This document shows positions 11,760 through 35,246 of a stretch of 64,000 bases of DNA, one piece after another; position 1 is the first letter of the stretch, and every line of letters begins with the position of its first letter. Below the pieces are notes generated by a model, which was not told the DNA's origin, ran no database searches, and worked only from the letters and a program-made list of their open reading frames with translations. Source of the DNA: Pycnopodia helianthoides (Eukaryota; Echinodermata; Asteroidea; Forcipulatida; Asteriidae). The stretch lies in the NCBI GenBank assembly GCA_032158295.1, contig CM063254.1:7048614-7112613 (forward strand), given 5' to 3'. Position numbers and translations under genes: made by a program.

Positions 11760-14505
11760 ACTACCATTTGCTTGAAAAGATTTTATTTCAAGGAAAGAAA
11801 TTAAGTCCAACATGCAAAATGCACAAGCAAGTGAAAAATTAAAAAGTGGAAACCTGACGTGGATACAGCCGTTTTTCCAGAATTTGTCCCAATCCACACC
11901 CAATAATGCCTTTAAGTTGAGTCAAAATGTTGTTTTACAAATTGGTGGACCGTGTTAGTTCACAGAGTAAAAGGAGAACCACACAAAGGCACAGGTTGTG
12001 TGAACCATTATATTCTACTTTTTAAACTTATTTCCAACTAAATATACATTTCATATCAAACGCCTTTTAAAGCCCAAAGCGTCCAATCCGAAGGCAACGT
12101 GTCCCTTTAACATGATACGAATAAATGAATTTGAAGCTTCGAAACTATAGTCCGTTTGGCATTTGCGTATATTTTATCAGAATCTTCTAAAACTAGCGCA
12201 TAATTCTAAAACATGCAAGTAGGCCTATTTTAAACAGAAAACATTCTACTTAAACTTGATAACATCAATATTCCTAAGTGAGAATGGGATTCTTATAGTT
12301 AGGTATAGTAGGTTTTCATCCGGGTGGGGGAGGGGTCCAGAAGCATTATGAAATTTCGACATAAAACAATCATTTGACTTTTTATGCAAAGTGTAGTGCA
12401 TGCTTGCTTTTCAAGAGTGTTTGAAACCAATTAGTATAGTTTAGGCGCATTAGCCCCACAGTTCACATACCGAGTTGTCATGGAGTTTTATGACAACGTC
12501 GTAATACGTCACCAAGCGAGAAAAGAATAAGGAATTTAAATGTTTCAATTCAGTCAAACACAATGTTTCACACTCTAAAAACTCCTAGGTCAGATTTGAC
12601 CCAGATTCCGGGTCCAATGAAACCTGACTCATTTCTGCGTGTCAGGCTGATCCCCAAACTAGTCGGGTTGTTTTCACACAAATTCAAAATACTGACCCCA
12701 AAATGGGTCAGGTCCCACGGGATCCATAGAATCCAGGCCAATTCTAACCCGTTTTTTTTAAGTGGTGTATACTCGTGACATGAAAACAGGGGTCATTTCC
12801 TGTTATTAGGTCTCTCTACCACAGACTATAATTGTAAAATGTATCCTTTAGTTTACCTACAAAAGTATCACATAATTATTAAAAATGTTTTTTTTTATAG
12901 GAATAGTAGCCTAATTTTGAACTCTTAACATTAAACTTAAGTTTAAATGTAAACTTGCGGTGTGGTTTTGGCATTATAATCAACATGTTTATTTTATGTT
13001 TAATGTCTATAGATATATTTTTGCAGTGGGGTAAAGAATACCATTTTCAAAGTTTTCTGTTTGTTCAAAAACAGGGAACATTGACTGCAAATCTAAATAA
13101 AACTATGCCATTATCACTTAAAAGTTGCTAGACCCTTGATTCTGGTTATTTATTTTGTTAAATTACTTGGCCCATAATGCAAAGCGCTCTACTTTCATGT
13201 TAACAAAGTAATCTGGCGCTGTAAAATAAGACTTTAGTTAATTTAAAAACATATACTGCACCACTGAGAAAATTTCGACAACCAGAATTTTCAAATTTTG
13301 AACTCAGACCACATGAAATTGTTTCAACATAACGTCTTTACAATGTCATGCATTGGGTGCCAAATAATACAAGGTAGCCTTATTAGTAGGCATATAAGCG
13401 TGAATTTATTGTTAGTTAACAATCGTATGGGTCACACCATGTTATTAATCTCTTATATTTATTTATTTATTTATTTAAACCATATTTAACGAGGGTGACC
13501 CATCCAGCACAGCTGATCATTTCGGGCCCTCACATAAAAATAGAAACGGAAAGAGAACATCAAAGAAAAAAATACAAAAAAGGACAAATGGACGAAATAA
13601 AACATCCAAACAACAAATCACACAAAAAGTAGGAGAATAACAATTAAAGGAATACGAGTGCCCCATACTCCCCCGAATACAGATCATAAACTATTTACAA
13701 GCCAACAGCCCGGGCAAAACACAGTTAAGCGGTTGAATGAAAAGTTGAAAGAAAATGTTTAATGAATGAGGCGGTGGATCTGCAAAAACAGTGAACCTTG
13801 CTCTTAACAAACACTTATCTCTACCGAACCATGCAAGGCCTTAAATCTTAACAAACAATTCAAATATTAATTTCATTTTTCTTCCTGCCCGCAATTAGTG
13901 AAATGACACATCCCGGTTCTTGCCATTGAGAGAACATTGTCTACAAGCTTTGCTTCTTAAGCAGAGATTCTTTCCAGCAGAGATTTATCAAAGATGCACC
14001 GGTTTAACGGTAAGTAAACATGAACTATACTATACAATGTACAATCGTGCATTCTGAGTAAATACTATGCAAATCTTGTGTAAATATTAACCGGTAAATA
14101 ACATGATAAAAGCGATAAGCAACCGAATCGACTGTGTAGTTAAATGTGTTTCAAGCTATGGTCACCATATCACACCCGAGCATAAAATGTTTTACCATTG
14201 ATCCCAGCTTTTTCATGATACAATTTAAATTCATCCTTTTAAACATACGGAGGTAAATTAATATGTATTATGCCCAAGTAAAGGGTGTCTCTGTTTAACT
14301 ATAGTATTATGCATAATGCATCACTGCGTATATACTTGTTTTACTACTAAACTACGTGCAAAGACATGCACAAACCCTAGAAATCTTAAAATATAAACAA
14401 ATTTACATCATTCAGCTTTTAGCTCCAAACCGATCCCAAATGCATGGTTTGCATCGCAAGAAGTCATGACCAATGAGCAATCTCATTATTATTTTTTATG
14501 AAATA
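11760..14505. other. Gene-poor AT-rich region with a (TATT)n microsatellite
   Basis: No coding region supported. A (TTTA)n run lies at about 13455-13482. The remainder is AT-rich with no recognisable family. Confidence 0.5.
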
Positions 14506-14517
14506 TCGCCTAACTCA

Positions 14518-14848
14518 CAAGGCCGAACGGCCACGTCAAGGTGAGAGCTACACTTAACTGATTTGGGCTATTGACCCAAATCAAATGACACCTGGGGCAC
14601 GTTGCCACCTCCTCCTGGGGCTGGAACAGGGTTACCCCCGTAAGGATGTAGGCATGGTTATCATCCACTAGGAGCCTGGCTGGTAGAGCAGAATGCAATA
14701 CCTTCCCAACTTTGTACGACGCAATTATGGTTAAGCGCCTTGCTCAAGAGCACAAGTGTCATCACCGGGCGGGGCTCGAACCCACACTGTGCTGCTGACA
14801 ACACCAGAGTTTGGGTCCGGTGAACTAGACCACTCGGCCACAAGTTTT
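14518..14848 (-). mobile_element. tRNA-derived SINE
   Basis: On the minus strand the head reads as a tRNA: GTGGCCGAGTGGTCTAG (box A type) near 14845, and GGTTCGAGCCCCGCC (box B type) near 14770, in the arrangement of a long-variable-arm tRNA (Ser/Leu type). A tRNA-unrelated body follows down to about 14518. It is a fossil Pol III retroposon, not a working tRNA gene. Confidence 0.8.
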
Positions 14849-14849
14849 C

Positions 14850-16916
14850 CTCAGCATGTAAAACAAACTAACAACATCCAAAAGCAACCAAGTTTCAATA
14901 GTGTAATCATAAATTTCTAGAGGGATTTAAGTTGCCTTGCTAATGAAATTTGTTTTGGGGAACACTGTTTTCAGCAACAATTTCCCGATTTTAAAAATCT
15001 CGTTATTTACCAGCAAACAATTTTAGTCAAACCAATTCAAATTCCCCTCTTTGTCTTGATGGTGTTTGGTGCCAGGTCTATATTGATCTTGCTAAAGATA
15101 ACATTTTTTTTTTTTTTTTTTTAACAATACTGACCTGCCCCATTCCTCCACATGCAGTTTGTACCGACTCGTTAATTATGAGTGGTTTATTTCAAAATAC
15201 CGCTCAACTTATAAATGTAAGCATCATAATAAGTGTAAAAATATACATATATAAAAGCGAAAACTGTTTTCAGTTTACCCTAAAACTAAATGCATAGGTG
15301 CATATTTACACGACAAAGAGAGTTTCGCAAAATCATTAGAATATTCACTCCAAAACAACATCCAGAAGTGAGAAAAATTTACATTTTAAGCCTTGCATTT
15401 CATGTTATACTTGGGCCTTTGTATAATGTAGAACAGTAATGATTGCTAGGAACGCTGGCTCCTCAGAAAGTCCAAACTAAAATATGTACATTAAAAGTTA
15501 CATCAACATTTTTGTGATTGAATTCTTTCTGCTGTATTCTGTAATGTGAAGTTACATTTTTCTAATGAGCTACACAATTAAATCAATCATTTTAATTCAC
15601 TGTACAACTGAACGATAATGATATTGTTATTAAATGCAACAATCAGAAAAAAATTAAACACGTGATCAAAGTGTTAGACATCTTTGCAACTGTACCTCCA
15701 AAACTTTATATTTTCATTTTGGAATACGATAATGCATAAAACTAACTTGTGCTGTTTTCCATTCATAATCTAAAACCTTTTTAAGTTGTGAAAATTTCAT
15801 AATTGTTTCTTTAACAAAAAGAACAGCTCCAAACGACACATCTATTTTTCATAACGATTATTCCATCACAAGCTTGTGTATGTATATACAGATTCGAAAC
15901 TCAATTTAGAATCATCTGTTTATTTGAATTACGTGCACACGTGCACCCATGTACTTTTTGGATGAGGTGGCGGCCTCTGAAAAGAGCAGCAGGGCTCAAA
16001 ATACTCATTGAACCACTGGTCAGAGTCGAGTAATTTGAGCATTTTGGCTTTCACTATCACATCCGAGAAAGTCATCTAATCTAATGTTTTTCCCAAGTAC
16101 ACATACTTTTAAAGATTTACAAACGCATACATTTTATTTTTCATTTCCAACACTCCAACACACCTCCTTAAAATTCAGATAATGTTACAAGAGAGATACA
16201 AACAAAAATTGTCTACTTAAGGTCCAACACATGTAGTCTAATGGAGATTTCCTTGAAATTCAAGCAATTTTTTTGTTTTATTCAATTCTTTTCAGTGCCA
16301 CAACCTGAAATGACAGTATTACCAGAGCCCAATTTCCTAAAAGCTGTTACAAATTGCTGAGTACAGACAAGCTTTGCTTAGTAGAAATGGGTTACCATCC
16401 AAAATACCAAGCAAGAAACATTTCTTATCACTGGTCCACTGATGGTTTTTTGCTCGGCAACGGGACTTGTCGAGCAAGATTTGTTAAAAGCAGTTTGATT
16501 CTGTTTGGATGTGTACTGCAACTCCACTATAAGCCACGCCCTCTCCACACAAACTGGCCCTAATGATTATCAAAACCCAATAAGAAATGCATTAAAAAGC
16601 TTAATTTTCTAAAAAATTAATGTAAGAAAAATCTAGAATTAGCCAAACTAATGTGTTTTGGAAAGGTACAACTTTTCAGAATTGTCAGCTTCTGTCATAA
16701 CATATTCTGTTGAATGATGAAATCAGTCATCTTTTTGTAAAATTACACACAACACTTAAGAAAGTAGCACAAATTTTCCACTTGCAGAACAAGGGCAATC
16801 ATGTGATTAACTTACCAACACAATATACGAAGGCATTAAGAAATCTGAAAAGAACATTTTAGTTTCAATGCAATGAGAACTCATTTTAGGATGGGCACAT
16901 GATCTACAAGATGTGT
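14850..16916. other. Downstream flank and probable 3' UTR of the deltex gene
   Basis: No other gene seen. Minus-strand AATAAA signals lie at 16277-16282 and 16133-16138, roughly 640 and 780 bases past the deltex stop, and are candidate polyadenylation signals. A T-run lies at about 15105-15122. Confidence 0.4.
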
Positions 16917-27778
<10,862 letters not shown>

Positions 27779-27824
27779 TCTTATACACTGGTCGGGTCAC
27801 TACCAAAAGGAAACAGAATTACAA

Positions 27825-27975
27825 CTTTTTCAATATAGTTTCTAAACTGTAAACTACAATTATGGGCAAACTTGTTACACGACTGCTGCTCTAAATTGTT
27901 TTCAACAAAGGGTCGCTGCCCTTGGCACCAGAGGCTGAGGCCCTGGATAGATGGGGGGAGTTTAAGTGTGGATGG
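27825..27975. repeat. Dispersed repeat just upstream of the deltex start
   Basis: Matches 5760-5935, including ACTGCTGCTCTAAATTGTTT and GGGTCGCTGCCCTTGGCA. It lies about 50 bases upstream of the deltex ATG, so it may fall in the 5' UTR or promoter. Confidence 0.75.
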
Positions 27976-28358
27976 TCACTGGTCACAAAAGCTTATAATT
28001 CGAGTAACCTCTAGAAACTGTCTTTAACCAGAAAAAAAACAATCAAAACTTATAGTGCATCTCTCCTGATCCAAAACCCGATCTTTTTTTTTAGAATCTC
28101 ACTCGTATTTTCATGTCCCTTTGTTCACAAATTCTGACACCTCATATTTATTGTGGTTCAAAAATTGAAGAAAAAATATATATATATGTGTGTGCATATT
28201 TTAAATTTTCTGAGATACTTTGGAAAAAATAGACAACACGGTGTACCGGTTAAAAATATTACAACTTTAGTTCATGGAAACCAAAAAAAATCAAGGCCCA
28301 TTTACATGGCAGTGCTTACCAAAAAATTCTGCGCTTATGGCGTCCTGTAAAAGACCAT

Positions 28359-28634
28359 AGAGAAGAACTAGAGGGCGCACTGGCAATACTGCGTGCACAA
28401 ATGCGCCGGGACCGCAAGGAGACACGAGCGCCATTTAATAGAGGGCAAAATTGAGTACGAAGTATACGATGTGCGTATGGTAAATGCACGCATCACGCGC
28501 TCGGTGTTCATGTTGTTGTTTTGTGTACAGTAAAGTAATGGTAGTGGTACCTAAAACATGGCCGCACCACCCGCGCGACGAGTCACGTAACTTGGCTAGT
28601 GCGCCCTCTAGTTCTTCTATATAACTCTATGCAA
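28359..28634. mobile_element. Small MITE with AGAAGAACTAGAGGGCGCAC ends
   Basis: The left end AGAAGAACTAGAGGGCGCAC is mirrored at the right by GTGCGCCCTCTAGTTCTTCT. About 260 bp, no coding capacity. It lies in the divergent interval between the deltex gene and PARP14L-A. Confidence 0.8.
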
Positions 28635-28639
28635 AAGAC

Positions 28640-29833
28640 GTACTTCTATGGGCCGTGGAAGGGCATAAGTGCAGAATTCCAGAGTAAGCAGTACCATAAA
28701 ATTGGGCCCAGGCATTCTTTGCATTTGGCCTATGTGAAAATGTTTGCTGGGCGTAAGGCTGCGTCCACAACAAGTGACTTTAGCTAGCACTGCCTGCATT
28801 GACAAGAACGAGGACTACGACTATCAAGCAATCTGGCCATGGCCACCGCCAAAGCCATTAATTCGGACACAACTTAGTTATATAGTATAAAAGACTTATT
28901 AATTTTTTACGATGTTAGTGGCTTAAATCAATCGTTCTATCACAGCACAATGCTTCAATCACAACACAGCTGTAAGGCTTCGCAGCACACTGGGCTTGCA
29001 AATCTTCCCCTCTAGGCTCTAACTTTACCGAAACCCCAAACATTTTGCCAAATTGATGATCAACGTTTGCTCAGTACATGTAAATACTGCCATCATTCAG
29101 CATTAAAGTTAATGTAATTTGAAGAGAATGCAAAGCTTTAGACAGGTAACTTTAAAACAAATTTTAAAGCCAAACTACAGTTTTACCACATTACTGTTAA
29201 ACAACCAGGTTTAAGTTTGTTAGAGAAACTGATAGTCATATTTTGAGAATCTCATGATCAGTGACCTTTGACCGCTGTGTACATATACATGTGTGCATGT
29301 AAACCAGACTTACTCTAAACTGCACGAGTCATAAGCAACGCTGATCGTGCTTTTTCACAATTTCACGTTGTAATTCTTTTTACCCAAAGCATCACTTTTG
29401 AAAAGGTTGTTGGGTACATGTGTCATTATTAAAAACAAAAGAGTATTGGATTGGAGGTAATTAAATTTGAAGGTTTTTTCGGACTATTGTGGCTGGATCA
29501 CTGCATTGAGTTGTCAGGGGTGTTTTGAGTAGAGGTTCTGGTTGTTGATGTCTACAGTCCACGATTGGAGGCACATTGTACTGCCACTTTTATATTATTT
29601 TATTATCATTCCTTATAAGTTATGTGCACTTTTTCATAAATAAATCTTCATTATAACAAGGAAAAACGAAAACAAATTGTTTGTTTAGTGCCATCTCTGG
29701 TGTGAACAGCAGTTTGATCCCCTATTATGTAAATGGAATACCCCATTTCTCATTATCAGTGCAAGGCCTAATCCACAGCCTAATCAATGTCAGTGCACAC
29801 ACTGGGTGTTGCATTATCTGCTCAAAACGGGGG
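28640..29833. other. Non-coding, no gene seen
   Basis: Unremarkable AT-rich intergenic sequence. No repeat family or coding signal recognised. Confidence 0.4.
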
Positions 29834-31009
29834 TTAAAGGGACACACCGGCTTCGTTGGGCTATTTGGGCTACAAAATAGACTAAAACATGATTCCAAAG
29901 TTCTTCGTGGAATGGAGAAGAATGGTTCATAAAAGAAACCATAGAACTTTTTTGAGCATTTTTCAAAAAACGAAGGTCACGTGACTTTTCGGAACCAAAA
30001 GTTCCGAAAGTCACGTGATCTTCAGAGTTAGTTTTACTAAAGTAAATTACTAAACCAAATTCAAGTATTTTGTTTAAAACAATTATTCATGAGTATTTGA
30101 CAAAAAAAAACTATGTATTCAGTTTATGGATATAATAGGAAAAACTATAAATAAATAATAGTAAACTTGCAGGTACAACCATGTGTAAATCTCTTTTGTT
30201 TGAGTGTTGGCTCTGAGAAGAGCCGGTTTGGTCTCGACGTTTCGAACATTATCTGTTCGAAACGTCGAGACTTCTCAGAGCCAACGCTCAAACAAAAGAG
30301 ATTTACACATGGTTGTACCCGCAAGTTTACTATTATTTATTTATAGTTTTTCCTATTTGTCCACACCATGCAAAGCTTCAAACAATATTTATTGATATAA
30401 GTTGTATTAATGATGAAAAATCAAACGTAAGGTTCGCATTCAGAGAGTCCGTGCATAGAAGTGTGTCTTACGGCGTATCAGCGTGGGTAGCTAGAGGGTA
30501 AACCTTGGGGGGCTTGTCCCGTACAGCCGGTGCCGTGTCTAGTGGGGCCAGAGAGACAAACCACGGGGCATGAACTTGGAGCCTGTGGAGGGGAAGGGAT
30601 CCATTAATTATGTTTTGTTTTAAAACGAGGGTTTTTAGTCTGTAGCCCTAACTGTACGACGACAAATAGCTAGCTATTCGTCGTCGTACAGCTAGCTGTG
30701 GATCGGACGTTTTTTAATTACACGTGAATTTGTGCTTGATAGATATGAAGACTGGATCCTCATGCCTCGCCATTGTTATAACTTATACATAAACAGATCA
30801 CTAGTCAACTTACAACAATGTCACGTAAACTTGACCGTTACAACGGCTGGAAAAGCGTATGAGCTGACCTTTGACCGCGTTTTGGTTTTTTTCACATTTT
30901 TCATTAATAACATGACATTTTGATGATTTTTTTTACAACCATCTAAAAATTATTGTCTGTGATTCCACATCACTAAATAAGGTAAACAGTAAGCCGGTGT
31001 GTCCCTTTA
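29834..31009. mobile_element. MITE-B, copy 1 (interrupted)
   Basis: Ends are TTAAAGGGACACACCGGCTT and AAGCCGGTGTGTCCCTTTA. Internal landmarks are two GTCACGTGA sites, CCGTACAGCCGG, a GTACGACGAC/GTCGTCGTAC palindrome and CTCATGCCTCGCCATTGTTA. The foldback at 30136-30393 has inserted into it. The expected intact length is about 940 bp, as in copy 3. Confidence 0.87.
30136..30393. mobile_element. 258-bp foldback element with GATATAA target duplication
   Basis: Target repeats GATATAA lie at 30129-30135 and 30394-30400. The arms 30136-30220 and about 30272-30357 are near-perfect inverted copies (AGGAAAAACTATAAATAAAT at the outer tip). An inner stem GTCTCGACGTTTCGAACA is paired with its complement. 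A short unpaired tail follows the right arm. Copies 2 and 3 of MITE-B lack it. Confidence 0.88.
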
Positions 31010-31597
31010 GGTCAATTTACCTGAGTACCAGTGTTGTGTCATACATGATACAACTTTCGCATTATCATCACCCCTGTTTGACCTTTGTTGACCCCTCCCG
31101 GAAATGCCTGACATTTTCAAGGGGGCAGCCCAAGTCAAAATTGTTCGGTATTCATCAGGGAACACAAAAACACTTTCAAACCTTTGTTCCCAGAATTTGG
31201 TCACAGGACTTACAGGCTGGTCTCCTACTAATACCGCGCATGCCCATATGCAAACTGTCACTTCGTGAAAACTAAAAGTGTCAGAAGGTCGTCTTGCCTT
31301 GTACGCGCGTAAGCACTCATACCAATATGCCGGATTGCTCGTACGCAATGTGTCACTTCGTGAAAACCAAAAACATTAGTTTATTTAGATTTTATAAAAA
31401 GTTGTTTACTTTATTGCAAAGCTAAACATATTTCAGGATTAAGATTTGGTATAATGAAAGATAAGTGTATTTGCAGTCCAAATAGTGACTAAACAAATTT
31501 TCATAAAAATTATCTTTTGACTTAAACGCCACTTCGTGAAACTTGCGACGATATGAAGCTAAACCACAAATACCACAACCATGCACGTTCTATGTTA
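31010..31597. other. Non-coding, no gene seen
   Basis: Contains CACTTCGTGAAAAC repeated three times (31258, 31352, 31530 region). No gene or named element. Confidence 0.4.
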
Positions 31598-31605
31598 GCA
31601 TAACC

Positions 31606-32499
31606 CAGTGTTGTATAAATCGAGTCCAGGACTCGGACTCGAGTCCATCTCGAGTCACAATTTCGATGACTCGGACTTGACTCAAGTCACGTCTGCAAAA
31701 GACTCGGACTCGGACTCGGATTCGGACTCGACTATCATGACTCGGACTTGCCCCCGAGGACTTGTGACTCGCGTCACGTATTTTCACAAACAATACCTTT
31801 TTTAAATATTAAAAACAATTCCAATGATCCGATCGTCATTCCCGGTTTGCACATGGAGTTAACGTCTAGCACAGTAAATAAGTACACTGTCGTATGGTGT
31901 TGCAAGTAATAGATGTGTGTTCGTGATTATTGTGTAGATGATGGCCATCTATGTACAGCGCGTGTGTGTTCGATTCGTATGTTCAATACGCATAATAACA
32001 CTGGGATGCACGACACAAGTATTATGCTGGTATTCTGTCAATGTCAACACCCACTGCTTGTGCTTGATGCATATTACCAGGGAAATGGCATGTCTGGTAC
32101 CTGTTAAACACAGCCTGCATATTGCACTATAATGGCTGTGTGTTGTTTGCACCAGTTTTTACACATGTTCGACACGTACACCACACATGACGTCAAGTTT
32201 GGTCACGTCACTAGTAAAAAGTTGTACAATTTTGTTTTAATCATTGTATCTGCCGTTCCGCCCCGTATTGTTTCTTTTTATACCAACTTTAACAAAAACT
32301 TTAACAGAACTTTGTTTAAAATAAATGTGTTTTATTTTGTCATTTCCAATTCTTATTTTACGACTTTTGGTTTGCAATCAATATTTAAACAAGTGACTCG
32401 TGACTCGGACTCGGACTCGGACCAAGTGACTCGGGACTCGGACTTGACCCAAGTGACTTGAGACTCGGACTCGACACAGGTATCTCGACTACATTACTG
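31606..32499. mobile_element. hAT-type foldback, (GACTCG)n arms
   Basis: Flanked by perfect 8-bp duplications GCATAACC at 31598-31605 and 32500-32507. It begins CAGTGTTGTATAAATCGAG, and its right end is the rough complement. Both arms carry runs of GACTCG/ACTCGG. An 8-bp target and CAGTG tips fit the hAT superfamily. The interior is non-coding. Confidence 0.85.
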
Positions 32500-32530
32500 G
32501 CATAACCATGCCTGTTCTATGGTAGCTGCG

Positions 32531-32632
32531 GGGTAGGGTTAGAGTTAGGGGTAGGGGTAGGGTTAGGGGTTAGGGTTAAGGTTAGGGTTAGGGTTGGGGT
32601 TAGGGTTAGAGTTAGGGTTAGGGTTAGGGTTA
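32531..32632 (+). repeat. Interstitial telomere-like (TTAGGG)n tract
   Basis: About 100 bases of GTTAGG/TTAGGG units with variants (GGGGTAGGG, TTAGAG, TTAAGG). It begins about 25 bases past the right target duplication of the neighbouring hAT-type element. Confidence 0.9.
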
Positions 32633-33014
32633 CCTGCTGAGAAACAGGGAACCAGTGGTTGTGGTTCGTGGTTTAGCTTAATTCACAGTCTGTTTGGTTT
32701 TATGCCTTCGTTTATTACAGACGGGCGTGATTTAAACAGAGCGCGCAGAGCAAAATCAAGGTTTTGTGAAAATGGAGCGCACTGAGTAAATAGTCTGGCC
32801 CCCATTAGCGTGTAGCAGTTGATCGTATAATTGTTGAGGGAGCCCAACGAAGTATGGTTTTTGAGCAAGATGTGAACAAAAATGTGTGACATTTTTACAA
32901 CAAATTCCAGCAGTCAGGCTTTCTACAACAAGTACAATAGTAAGTTTCATGATCAAAAATGATGCGGAACAAATAATTACACCGGGCAAAGAGATAGGAC
33001 TGCATAGTGCATAC

Positions 33015-34269
33015 TAGTGTTGTAGTCGAGACCTGGGAGTCCGAGACCGAGACCTTTTGGTCCGAGACCGAGACCGAGACCGAGACCCTAAGGTCCGATT
33101 CAAGACCGAGACCTTTTGGTCCGAGACAGAGACCGAGACCTCGAGACCACATGTGTAAATTACACACATGTATGTAAAACAAGCTGAGTATGTCTTTTGC
33201 TGCTAGATAATTACTGTGAAATCTTTTGTGTACTTGTTTTACAACAATACTGTACTGGATAATACAATATTTATCAACAATCAAATATAATAAGTTTGTT
33301 CTTTCGGATTCAGGAATGTGCCCAAACAATTTTTTTTTGTATAGGTTCCTGTCCATTTACAGAATATCTTCATTGCGCTTCAGCTCAGAAACATCAACAT
33401 GGACAAACGTGCATTGTCAACGGGCTTTTTTCTTGATCATAATGTAAAAACGTTACATTTTTATCCACTTTCATGAATATCATATACAAAAGTGAAACTA
33501 AGATATAGCTTAATCAGTGTTATAATTGACATTCAATTTGCAGTTTACTGAGAATCATGAGCAATGAAATCAATTTGAGTAATGTTAATTTGTGTTACTT
33601 ACTTGGCTTTATAGGCCCGACTTAAAATGCATAGTGAATACTGAACTTGTCCCCGATAATCCGTGATTCGATTTGTCGTTGAGCAAAAAATGCCAACTGC
33701 AGAATGTTTCTTGTTACCTTTCTTTATGGTCCTTACAACCAAATCTTATTACAGCAGAATTACTGGACATCTTGTGATAATCGTTTAAAAAAAAAGCGAA
33801 ATTTTTATTTTATCATGCCACTCTAGCGAACTCGTACTGTAGTGTATGCACCTGTTTGCACCATGCGCAATGCACCTGTTTACCTTTTCACGAGTAGTGC
33901 ATGTTTTGGTCATAGCTAGAAACTCGCTCCCAATTTTAACGAACTCCTGATGGGTAAAGCCGATGGCACAAGCACACACATGGCACTATGTACATGTACA
34001 TGTACAGTACATATAGCTCGCTGCGTGCAAGCTCACACAACCACAAGCGAGGTTGTCTGTACAAACTGCAAGTTTTCTTAAACTATTTGCTATCTGAATA
34101 AATCAAATAAATTTGCATATTTTGCTGGTCTCGAAGCGAGACCAGGCAAATATTCGAGACCGAGACCAAAACCAAGACCACAGGGTATCGAGACCGAGAC
34201 CGAGACCAGCAAAAAGTGGTCTCGAGACCGAGACCGAGACCGAGACCGGTCTCGAGACCTACAACACTG
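33015..34269. mobile_element. hAT-type foldback, (GAGACC)n arms
   Basis: Perfect 8-bp target duplications GTGCATAC at 33007-33014 and 34270-34277. The tips are TAGTGTTGTAGTCGAGACC and the complement of CAGTGTTGTAGGTCTCGAG. Both arms hold GAGACC runs of opposite sense. About 1 kb of interior has no gene. Confidence 0.9.
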
Positions 34270-35246
34270 GTGCATACCTCCATGTATGATGTAGCCCCAT
34301 GAATAGGGCCACTCCAATCCGTATCCTTGGCTCTAGCAGCACCATTGCAAACTTATTTTTGTGCCCTTTGAGATTTTTTAATCCAGGAAAATCTAGATCA
34401 TGAAACTTACCAATCGAATGCCAATGTACTGCTGGAATTTGTTTAAAAAAACATCATACGTTTTTCGAGAGTGAACTTTTAGAACGAATGCTGGTCATCT
34501 CGCCCCCTAACAAGCTCGCCCCCAACAAAGTCGCCCCTACCCGGCTTGCCCCGGTTATTACAAAGTCGCCCCCTGACATTGTCACACCCAAACAATGTCG
34601 CCCCCTGACAATGTCGCCCCCAACCAATGTCGCCCCTTAGCAAAGTAGGCCCCTGATGTTATTTAGTTAGGAAAATAACTAAGGCTTCTTATGGTAACGG
34701 TTTTGAATTGGCCAGACCCAGAAAGATCCACTATAGCAGAGCTGTGAACAAAATGGGGGAGGCTATTTCTAGTTTTGAACTTGATCAGAAACCCTAATAA
34801 AATATTCAGCTTTCCACCGAGTATCCACTATAAAAAAATTAAAAAGATGAAAAAATAACCATTAAATTTAAAATGATTGTTTTGTTTTGATTTTTATGTA
34901 TAAAAAAAACGTCTATAAGTAAAATAACAAGTAGGCTAACGATTTAAAAAAAATGTTATATCTGTAATTCAGTAATTGCCGGTAATATATTTGTTTAAAA
35001 AAAAATTATATTTAACGTTTATTTAGTATTTGTTGGGTATTATAACTTATGATAAATTGAGCAACGTTAATAAAATCATTGACAGTTTAGTTATGTAAAT
35101 TTGGGGCATGGAGTTTATTATTTGATGTTTCTTACCCAAGCACGAACTAAACATACAGGCTATAAAGTAGGCTTTATAATTACTCAATAGGGCCTATTCC
35201 TTTCAATACAATAATTAAGCCATTAATTATATCACCATAAGAAGCC

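Noticed and set aside
30136..30393. Hammerhead ribozyme (GAAACGTCGAGAC is reminiscent of retroelement ribozymes)
   Set aside because: The CUGAUGA core is absent; the GAAAC phrase is explained by the inverted arms.
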